Of a stretch of DNA of 17,808 bases, positions 1 through 4,956 are shown in pieces (the stretch's first letter is position 1; each line of letters opens with the position of its first letter). Under the pieces are notes generated by a model. That model saw only the letters and a program-made list of their open reading frames with translations. It did not search any database and was not told the DNA's origin. The stretch is from assembly GCA_026982255.1 (NCBI GenBank), contig JALSHL010000165.1, forward strand, positions 1 to 17,808. The letters run 5' to 3'. The position numbers and the translations under genes were made by a program. Source of the stretch: Paracoccaceae bacterium (GTDB lineage: Bacteria > Pseudomonadota > Alphaproteobacteria > Rhodobacterales > Rhodobacteraceae).

Positions 1-404
1 TAAAGCTGTTTTCCTCGATCATTCGCAAGGACGGCGACGGCTATTTTCTGGTGACACCGGTGGAAAAGGTGGGAATCACCGTGGATGACGCGCCGTTCGT
101 TGCCGTGGATTTCCATGCCGAGGGCGAAGGCGAAAACCGGAAGATCACCTTCACCACCAACGTGGATGATACGGTGACAGCGGGACCAGAACATCCGCTG
201 CGCCTTGAACGTGATCCCGATAACGGCGAACCCTCCCCCTATGTTCTGGTGCGCGCCAATCTGGAAGCCCTGATCGACCGCAAGAGTTTCTACCGGTTGG
301 TCGATCTGGGCGAGGCCGGAACCGTCGAGGGCGAGGACTGGTTCGGCGTCTGGTCCGACGGGGCGTTCTTTCCCTTTATCAAAATCAGCGAGCTGTCCTT
401 ATAG
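1..404 (+). CDS. DUF1285 family protein, 3' part only
   Basis: This is the C-terminal end of a protein that begins before the window. The open frame runs from base 3 (K-L-F-S-S-I-I-R-K) to the TAG at 402-404, giving about 133 residues, so the GTG at 51 is internal and not the true start. The text KDGDGYFLVTPVEKVGI, then DAPFVAVDF and the closing WFGVWSDGAFFPF, is what I recognise as the DUF1285 family, small soluble proteins of unknown biochemical role common in alphaproteobacteria. No signal peptide or membrane segment is visible in the part present. The last 20 bases overlap the 3' end of the convergent phosphatase gene. The family call is by recognition of conserved text; no function is claimed. 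Confidence 0.8.
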   Translation, partial: KLFSSIIRKDGDGYFLVTPVEKVGITVDDAPFVAVDFHAEGEGENRKITFTTNVDDTVTAGPEHPLRLERDPDNGEPSPYVLVRANLEALIDRKSFYRLVDLGEAGTVEGEDWFGVWSDGAFFPFIKISELSL

Positions 405-912
405 ACATAGACGCCTCGAACCGGTGCAGAAACGCCAGTTGACTGTCGGTCTCGATCCATTGCGGGTTGCGGGTGCGGGTGGCAGCGATGGCATCGGCCG
501 CCGTTGCCCCGTTCCAGACCAGTTGCGCCGCCAGCAAGGTTCCCGTGCGGCCCTTGCCGGCACGACAGTGGAATACCACGGCCTCTCCGCGTTCAAGATA
601 GGAGGTGACGGATTTGCAAATCCCGGCAGCCTGTTCGACGGACGGCGGGGTCATGTCGGCAATCGGCGCATGAAGGGAAACAATACCGTAACGCCCTCCC
701 GCTTCGGGAAGATGCTTTTCGGTCAGCGTAACAAGAAGGCGTGTATTGACCTGCGCGAGGGCCTCGAAATCATGCGGGCCTGCGGGAAACGGTGTGCCGC
801 CGAGCAATCCCGGGACAAGCCAGACAAAACCCGCCGGACCGTGAGCGCCGGCAACCGGCAACGTCCGGGGTGTCCACGCAAGCAGGGCAGTACCGGACAA
901 TGGATCAGCCAC
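385..912 (-). CDS. Cys-based protein phosphatase, dual-specificity/tyrosine type
   Basis: About 175 residues. The phosphate-binding loop reads HCRAGKGRTGT, with the nucleophile at Cys116 and Arg122 of the CX5R motif. Asp86 in LHAPIADM, some 30 residues upstream, is a good candidate for the general acid. These are the hallmarks of the tyrosine/dual-specificity phosphatase superfamily, which hydrolyses phosphate monoesters through a cysteinyl-phosphate intermediate. The substrate (protein, lipid, sugar or nucleotide) cannot be told from sequence. The open frame continues upstream to 1059, but that part is antisense-like text inside the preceding gene. I chose the GTG at 912-910 because it overlaps the upstream stop (GTGGCTGA, bases 912-905), which suggests translational coupling. 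The 3' end overlaps the convergent DUF1285 gene by 20 bases. No signal peptide is visible, so it is probably cytoplasmic. Confidence 0.85.
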   Translation of the reverse strand: MADPLSGTALLAWTPRTLPVAGAHGPAGFVWLVPGLLGGTPFPAGPHDFEALAQVNTRLLVTLTEKHLPEAGGRYGIVSLHAPIADMTPPSVEQAAGICKSVTSYLERGEAVVFHCRAGKGRTGTLLAAQLVWNGATAADAIAATRTRNPQWIETDSQLAFLHRFEASMSIRTAR

Positions 913-1648
913 CCGCCCGCAAGGCCTCGCCAAAAGCCTTGAACAGCGGGCGCGAGACCTCATCATGGGCCGCATTGTATTCCGGATGCCATTGCACGCC
1001 GAGGGCAAAGCCGGGTGCGTCGGCGATACGGATCGCCTCTGGCGTATTGTCGCTGGCACGCCCCTCGATCACAACACGCGGCCCCGGCTCGCAAATGCCC
1101 TGCCCGTGGAGCGAGTTCACCAATACCTCGTCGGTGCCGAAAATCCGGGCAAACACCCCGTCCGGCACCAATGACACCGTGTGCCGGTGCGCGAATTTTT
1201 CCTCCAGCGTGCCGTCGGGGGGCATGCGGTGGTTCATTCGACCCGGAAGCTCGCGAATTTCGGGGTGGAGCGTGCCGCCGAAAGCAACATTCATTTCCTG
1301 AAAACCGCGGCAAATGCCGAGGACCGGCTTACCGGCCTCGACACACCGCCGGATCAGCGGCAAGGTCAGGGCATCCCGGTTGAGATCGAAGGCCCCATGT
1401 TTCTCGGTCGGCTCGTGACCATAGTGGCTGGGGTGGACATTCGGACGCCCCCCCGTGAACATGAAGCCGTCGCAGGCCGCCATCACATCCTCGATCTCTC
1501 CGATGGTCGGCATGGCCGGCACGATCAGCGGCATAGCCCCCACAGCCGTGGTTACCGCGTCGATGTTCATCACACCCACCGCCTGCACAACGTAGGATTC
1601 CTCGATCACCTGCATATTTCCGATAATTCCGACGACGGGGGTTGCCAT
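905..1648 (-). CDS. Class I glutamine amidotransferase, gamma-glutamyl hydrolase (peptidase C26) type
   Basis: 247 residues. The triad is visible: nucleophile Cys113 in GICRGFQEMN, and His221 and Glu223 in GVQWHPEYN. FTGGRPNVHPSHYG (about residues 64-77) resembles the corresponding segment of PuuD-like gamma-glutamyl-GABA hydrolases. The family cleaves gamma-glutamyl amides such as gamma-glutamyl-GABA from putrescine breakdown. No other puu gene is nearby, so the substrate is open. The longer open frame back to 1852 lacks family resemblance. The ATG at 1648-1646 is preceded by AAGAGG at a suitable distance and sits one base after the rnhA stop (TAGCATG), so the two are probably coupled. The 3' end overlaps the phosphatase start by 8 bases. 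Probably a soluble cytoplasmic enzyme. Confidence 0.88.
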   Translation of the reverse strand: MATPVVGIIGNMQVIEESYVVQAVGVMNIDAVTTAVGAMPLIVPAMPTIGEIEDVMAACDGFMFTGGRPNVHPSHYGHEPTEKHGAFDLNRDALTLPLIRRCVEAGKPVLGICRGFQEMNVAFGGTLHPEIRELPGRMNHRMPPDGTLEEKFAHRHTVSLVPDGVFARIFGTDEVLVNSLHGQGICEPGPRVVIEGRASDNTPEAIRIADAPGFALGVQWHPEYNAAHDEVSRPLFKAFGEALRAGG

Positions 1649-1649
1649 G

Positions 1650-2162
1650 CTATCCTCTTGTTTTTTTGTAGGGTTCCATTCCGGCGCGGGCCAGTTCGTC
1701 GGCACGCTCATTCTCCGGATGACCATTGTGGCCCTTGACCCATTTCCATGTAATATTATGCCGCGCCTGCGCTTCATCAAGCCGCTGCCACAGATCGACG
1801 TTCTTGACCGGCTTGCGGGCACTGGTTTTCCAGCCGTTCCGCTTCCAGCCATGTATCCAGCCGGTCACACCGCCTTTGACATAGCTGCTGTCGGTCACAA
1901 TGGTCAGGGTTGCAGGACGCTCCAGCGCCTCCAGCGCGCTGATCGCCGCCATCAGTTCCATCCGGTTGTTGGTGGTATCCGCCGCCCCGCCCTTGAGTTC
2001 GCGCTCCTTGAGGATTTTTCCACCATCGCGCGCCTGCATCAGCGCCCCCCAGCCGCCAGGGCCGGGATTTCCGGAACAGGCTCCATCGGTATAAACGATC
2101 AATTCGGGCAATTTTCCGTGCTCCGGATAATATGGCAGGATCGTATCGTCATAGCCCGTCAC
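1650..2162 (-). CDS. rnhA: Ribonuclease HI
   Basis: Cleaves the RNA strand of RNA:DNA hybrids, removing R-loops and replication primers. The Mg-binding acidic residues are all present: Asp26 in YTDGACSGNPGPGGWG, Glu69 in NNRMELMAA, Asp91 in VTDSSYV and Asp155 in ERADELA, with the mobile-loop His145 in VKGHNGHPEN. Numbering is from the GTG at 2162. The start is uncertain. GTG 2162 lacks a clear ribosome-binding site and gives a 17-residue extension. A TTG at 2111-2109 gives MPELIVYTDG, matching the usual compact RNase HI N-terminus, and has GGAG nine bases upstream. I list the longer form as the outer limit, but the TTG may be the real start. It lies between ispH (43-base gap) and the amidotransferase (1-base gap) in the same direction. 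Confidence 0.93.
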   Translation of the reverse strand: MTGYDDTILPYYPEHGKLPELIVYTDGACSGNPGPGGWGALMQARDGGKILKERELKGGAADTTNNRMELMAAISALEALERPATLTIVTDSSYVKGGVTGWIHGWKRNGWKTSARKPVKNVDLWQRLDEAQARHNITWKWVKGHNGHPENERADELARAGMEPYKKTRG

Positions 2163-2205
2163 TATCGCGCGGTCCAGCGGTTACACAACAAATCCGGCCT
2201 GCGGC

Positions 2206-3153
2206 TCATGCGCTTTGACGCAAAACACGTGGCACCTTGAATTCGACGTTTTCCTGTGCGGTCTCGACAATCTCGACTGTCACATCGAAACGCGCACGAA
2301 AGGCGTCAATCACCTCGCTAATCAGGATTTCAGGGGCGGAAGCGCCGGCGGTGATACCGACCGCGCCGATACCGTCCAGCGCACGCCAGTCGATGTCACC
2401 GGCACGCTGCACCAGTTGCGCATATTCGCATCCGTTGTTGCGCGCAACCTCGACCAGACGGCGGGAGTTGGAGGAATTGGGCGCCCCGATCACCAGCACG
2501 GCCGCCACTTTCGACGCAATTTCCTTGACCGCCGCCTGCCGGTTGGTGGTGGCATAGCAGATGTCTTCCTTTCGCGGGCCAACAATATCGGGGAAACGGG
2601 ATTTCAAGGCCTCGACGATACCTACCGTGTCATCGACCGAAAGCGTCGTCTGGGTGATATACGCAAGCCGCGACGGATCGCGCGGCGACAGGGTTTCCAC
2701 ATCCTCCGCCCTCTCGACCAGCAGCACCTCTCCTTCGGGCAATTGCCCCATGGTGCCGATGGTTTCCGGATGCCCGGCATGGCCGATCATCACCATCTGC
2801 AAACCATTGGCGAAATGGCGTTCCGCCTCGATATGCACCTTGGAGACCAGCGGGCAGGTGGCATCCACATATACCATGTTTCGCCGCTCTGCGGCCTCGG
2901 GCACGGATTTCGGCACCCCGTGGGCGGAAAAAATCACCGGACGCTCCGGCGGGCATTCGTCCAGTTCCTCGACAAAAACCGCGCCTTGCGCACGCAACCC
3001 GTCAACAACGTATTTGTTATGTACGATCTCGTGCCGGACATAGACGGGCGCCCCCCATTTCGCGATGGCCATCTCGACAATCTTGATGGCGCGATCGACG
3101 CCTGCGCAAAACCCGCGCGGGGCCGCAAGATAGAGGGTGAGCGGTTCGGACAT
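2206..3153 (-). CDS. ispH: 4-hydroxy-3-methylbut-2-enyl diphosphate reductase
   Basis: Last enzyme of the MEP pathway. It reduces HMBPP to isopentenyl and dimethylallyl diphosphate with an oxygen-sensitive iron-sulfur cluster. The three cluster cysteines are visible as Cys16 (PRGFCAGVDRA), Cys100 (DATCPLVSK) and Cys199 (EDICYATTNRQ). Substrate-binding His45 (EIVHNKYVV), His78 (FSAHGV) and His128, the catalytic Glu130 (GHAGHPETIG) and the SSNSRRL segment (about 234-240) are also present. 315 residues is the normal length. The ATG at 3153 has GGAG six bases upstream. That GGAG lies in the 3' arm of an inverted repeat followed by a T run (3155-3193), described separately. The upstream neighbour in the same direction is the NYN protein, 61 bases away, and rnhA follows. 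Confidence 0.97.
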   Translation of the reverse strand: MSEPLTLYLAAPRGFCAGVDRAIKIVEMAIAKWGAPVYVRHEIVHNKYVVDGLRAQGAVFVEELDECPPERPVIFSAHGVPKSVPEAAERRNMVYVDATCPLVSKVHIEAERHFANGLQMVMIGHAGHPETIGTMGQLPEGEVLLVERAEDVETLSPRDPSRLAYITQTTLSVDDTVGIVEALKSRFPDIVGPRKEDICYATTNRQAAVKEIASKVAAVLVIGAPNSSNSRRLVEVARNNGCEYAQLVQRAGDIDWRALDGIGAVGITAGASAPEILISEVIDAFRARFDVTVEIVETAQENVEFKVPRVLRQSA

Positions 3154-3154
3154 G

Positions 3155-3193
3155 AAAAACTCCGGCAGAACGGTTTACACATTCATACCGGAG
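3155..3193 (-). promoter_or_regulatory. ispH leader inverted repeat covering the Shine-Dalgarno, followed by a T run
   Basis: Read on the minus strand, CTCCGG (3193-3188) is a perfect inverted match to CCGGAG (3165-3160), with a 22-base loop. TTTTT follows at once, and then the ispH ATG. The GGAG of the ispH ribosome-binding site is part of the 3' arm. A competing short stem, CGGT with ACCG, can form inside the loop using the same first arm. The loop also holds ATG AAT GTG TAA. The arrangement is attenuator-like, but a 6-bp stem with a long loop is weak. It could equally be a poor terminator for the NYN gene, or chance. Confidence 0.3.
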
Positions 3194-3214
3194 CCTTTTG
3201 TGGATTTACAGAGT

Positions 3215-3784
3215 CTATTCTTCGGAATCCGGCGCTGTATAGACCTCGGCCTCGGGGCGGGGCGGGCGGCCGATAACATCGCGCAGCTCGTCCAGCTCGA
3301 TAAAGTTGTCGCACTGGCGGCGCAACTCGTCCGCAATCATCGGCGGTTGCGAACGTATGGTGGACACAACCGACACCCGCACACCCATGCGCTGAAGACT
3401 TTCGACCAGCGGGCGGAAGTCGCCGTCGCCGGAAAAAATCACGATATGGTCCAGATGCGGGGCGAGTTCGAGGGCATCGACAGTCAGTTCGATATCCATA
3501 TTGCCCTTGATCTTGCGCCGGCCCATGGAGTCGGTGAACTCCTTTGCCGGCTTGGTGACCATGGTGAACCCATTATAGTTAAGCCAGTCGACAAGGGGAC
3601 GGATAGGGGAGTACTCGTCATTTTCCAGCAATGCGGTATAATACATGGCCCGCAACAACCGGCCCCGGCGCATGAACTCTGTGCGCAGGAGTTTATAATC
3701 GATATCAAACCCGAGTGCCTTGGCGGCGGCATAGAGGTTGGACCCGTCAATGAACAGAGCCAACCGCTCGTCTCGATAAAACAT
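3215..3784 (-). CDS. NYN domain (LabA/DUF88-like) predicted ribonuclease
   Basis: About 189 residues. The NYN fold, a PIN-like nuclease domain, is indicated by LALFIDGSNLYAAAK at the N-terminus (Asp13), then KIKGNMDIELTVDAL (Asp97, Asp103) and VIFSGDGDFRPLVESLQRMGVRVSV (Asp120, Asp122). This set of acidic residues is expected to bind metal, so RNA cleavage is the family-based prediction; the substrate is unknown. The acidic C-terminal tail (about 170-189) looks disordered. The open frame reaches back to an ATG at 3820, but I chose the ATG at 3784-3782 because GGAG lies six bases before it and the text becomes family-like from there. It is the first gene of the minus-strand group leading into ispH and is divergent from folK. 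Confidence 0.87.
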   Translation of the reverse strand: MFYRDERLALFIDGSNLYAAAKALGFDIDYKLLRTEFMRRGRLLRAMYYTALLENDEYSPIRPLVDWLNYNGFTMVTKPAKEFTDSMGRRKIKGNMDIELTVDALELAPHLDHIVIFSGDGDFRPLVESLQRMGVRVSVVSTIRSQPPMIADELRRQCDNFIELDELRDVIGRPPRPEAEVYTAPDSEE

Positions 3785-3813
3785 TCGCTTCTCCAAGCTG
3801 GAATTTCGCTGGC

Positions 3814-3842
3814 ATTCCACACATTAATTTTGCAAAATGCAA
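3814..3842 (-). promoter_or_regulatory. Possible promoter for the NYN gene
   Basis: On the minus strand TTGCAT (3842-3837) is followed, after 17 bases, by TGGAAT (3819-3814). This would place transcription start around 3807 and leave a leader of about 20 bases before the ATG at 3784. The match to sigma-70-type boxes is only partial (TGGAAT against TATAAT). The spacer holds the perfect 12-bp palindrome ATTTTGCAAAAT at 3827-3838, a position that would suit an operator. Weak evidence. Confidence 0.22.
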
Positions 3843-3883
3843 CAGCAGGAACTTGACGTTAAGGATAGGTGGAATTTCACAAC

Positions 3884-4474
3884 ATGCAAGGCCAAAATAG
3901 GGAAAAGATCACGCAACGTTACGGTATCGCCCTTGGCGCCAATCTCGATTCAACCTTCGGGACAGCATTACAGACGCTGAAAGAATCCCTCAGGTTGTTT
4001 TCCGGTGAATCACTGGAAGTCCGCGCGCAAAGCCAGTGGTATTCGACGCCGGCGTTTCCTGCGGGATCGGGGCCGGACTTCGTCAACGCAGCCGTGTTGG
4101 TAGAAACGGAAAAACGCCCGACCGAGGTGCTCGCCGCCCTGCACCGCATCGAACAAGCCCTTGGCCGGACACGGGATAACCGTTGGGAGCCGCGGATATG
4201 CGACCTCGATATCGTGTTTTGCGACGATCTGGTTTTACCCGACCGCGAAACCTATGACCGCTGGAGGAACCTCGGATTTTCCCAACAAAAAAGCGAATCG
4301 CCGGAAGACCTGATCCTACCGCATCCGCGCTTGCAGGACCGGGCTTTTGTGCTGGTTCCGCTGCGCGATGTGGCCCCCGACTGGCGTCATCCGGTCAGCG
4401 GGCTGGGCATTTCCGAAATGCTTGCGGCCCTTCCGCCGAATGAAATCGCGGAAATTGCTGTTATTGAAGGGTAA
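3884..4474 (+). CDS. folK: 2-amino-4-hydroxy-6-hydroxymethyldihydropteridine pyrophosphokinase (HPPK)
   Basis: Transfers pyrophosphate from ATP to 6-hydroxymethyl-7,8-dihydropterin in folate synthesis. The family text is clear: YGIALGANL at the N-terminus (residues 13-21), then QSQWYSTPAF, GPDFVNAAVLVET, and the signature RDNRWEPRICDLDIVF (about 97-112) whose Asp107 and Asp109 bind Mg. LILPHPRLQDRAFVLVPLRDVAPDW follows. The product is 196 residues, a little longer than the E. coli enzyme because of a stretch around residues 118-140. The frame also allows GTG at 3869, but its AAGGA lies only three bases away. The ATG at 3884 has AGGTGGA ten bases upstream and is preferred. The gene heads the plus-strand run and is divergent from the NYN gene. 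No folP or folB is in the window. Confidence 0.94.
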   Translation: MQGQNREKITQRYGIALGANLDSTFGTALQTLKESLRLFSGESLEVRAQSQWYSTPAFPAGSGPDFVNAAVLVETEKRPTEVLAALHRIEQALGRTRDNRWEPRICDLDIVFCDDLVLPDRETYDRWRNLGFSQQKSESPEDLILPHPRLQDRAFVLVPLRDVAPDWRHPVSGLGISEMLAALPPNEIAEIAVIEG

Positions 4475-4475
4475 G

Positions 4476-4547
4476 CTGCGCAAGACCTCTTGCAATTTCC
4501 CCGAAGGGGGCGTAAATATGCGCTCTTCCATCGTCCCCCTTGCGCAG
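4476..4547 (+). promoter_or_regulatory. rpoZ leader with nested, competing inverted repeats
   Basis: The 84-base gap between folK and rpoZ holds a perfect 9-bp inverted repeat, CTGCGCAAG (4476-4484) with CTTGCGCAG (4539-4547). It also holds a 7-bp one, AAGGGGG (4504-4510) with CCCCCTT (4535-4541). They share bases 4539-4541, so full forms of both cannot coexist. A third local stem, CCCC (4499-4502) with GGGG (4507-4510), competes for the G run. The 3' arm of the 9-bp repeat ends inside the rpoZ Shine-Dalgarno AGGAG (4546-4550). Structure prediction is by eye only. It could be a terminator relic, an mRNA switch or a transcript-stability element. Confidence 0.35.
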
Positions 4548-4571
4548 GAGCATGCCTTATGGCCCGTGTAA
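4518..4571 (+). CDS. Candidate 17-residue leader peptide overlapping the rpoZ start
   Basis: The ATG at 4518 is preceded at seven bases by AAGGGGG, a stronger Shine-Dalgarno-like match than many genes here have. The frame reads MRSSIVPLAQEHALWPV and stops at TAA 4569-4571. It is in a different frame from rpoZ and overlaps the rpoZ start (4559) by 13 bases, so ribosomes on it would pass through the rpoZ binding site and the inverted repeats. I do not recognise the peptide, and an open frame this short is easily produced by chance. It is listed because of the strong binding site and the placement. Confidence 0.25.
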   Translation: MRSSIVPLAQEHALWPV

Positions 4572-4912
4572 CCGTTGAAGACTGCATCGACAAAGTCCCG
4601 AACCGCTTCGAACTGGTAATGCTTGCCGCACACCGTGCGCGCGAACTGGCCGCCGGTGCCGAACTGACGGTCGATCGCGACAACGACAAGAACCCGGTTG
4701 TGGCCCTGCGCGAAATTGCCGAGGAAACCCTGACCGCCGAACAACTCCGCGAGGCGGCCATCGAAAGCCACCAGCACCAGATCGAGGTGGACGAGGCCGA
4801 AGAAGACCAGATGTCCCTGCTTATGGGCACCGAGGAAGCCGATACGGCAGACGAGGACATGTCCGAGGAAAACCTGCTTCGTGCCTTGATGGAAGCGCAG
4901 GAAGACAAGTAA
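4559..4912 (+). CDS. rpoZ: DNA-directed RNA polymerase omega subunit
   Basis: Small subunit that helps assemble and stabilise RNA polymerase by binding beta-prime. In proteobacteria it also contributes to a ppGpp-binding site. The product is 117 residues. MARVTVEDCIDKVPNRFELVMLAAHRARELAAG at the N-terminus and NPVVALREIAEETLT (about 44-58) are the conserved omega core. The rest is a very acidic, probably disordered tail (EVDEAEEDQMSLLMGTEEAD). The open frame runs back to 4490, but the ATG at 4559 has AGGAG eight bases upstream and gives the universal MARVTVEDC start. It is followed 44 bases later by rsh, a conserved pairing that links the ppGpp target with the ppGpp enzyme. The leader holds inverted repeats and a possible leader peptide, described separately. 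Confidence 0.97.
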   Translation: MARVTVEDCIDKVPNRFELVMLAAHRARELAAGAELTVDRDNDKNPVVALREIAEETLTAEQLREAAIESHQHQIEVDEAEEDQMSLLMGTEEADTADEDMSEENLLRALMEAQEDK

Positions 4913-4949
4913 GCTCCTGTAGAGCGGGGGCGCACTGCCCCTTTGGAGC
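4913..4949 (+). promoter_or_regulatory. rsh leader hairpin enclosing the Shine-Dalgarno
   Basis: GCTCC (4913-4917) pairs with GGAGC (4945-4949). Inside it GGGGC (4927-4931) pairs with GCCCC (4937-4941) around the five-base loop GCACT. The outer 3' arm is itself the GGAG Shine-Dalgarno of rsh, eight bases before the ATG at 4957. The first arm can instead pair locally as GCTC (4913-4916) with GAGC (4922-4925), which would free the ribosome-binding site. The inner stem followed by TTT also resembles a weak terminator for rpoZ. By-eye folding only. Confidence 0.35.
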
Positions 4950-4956
4950 CTTGTAA

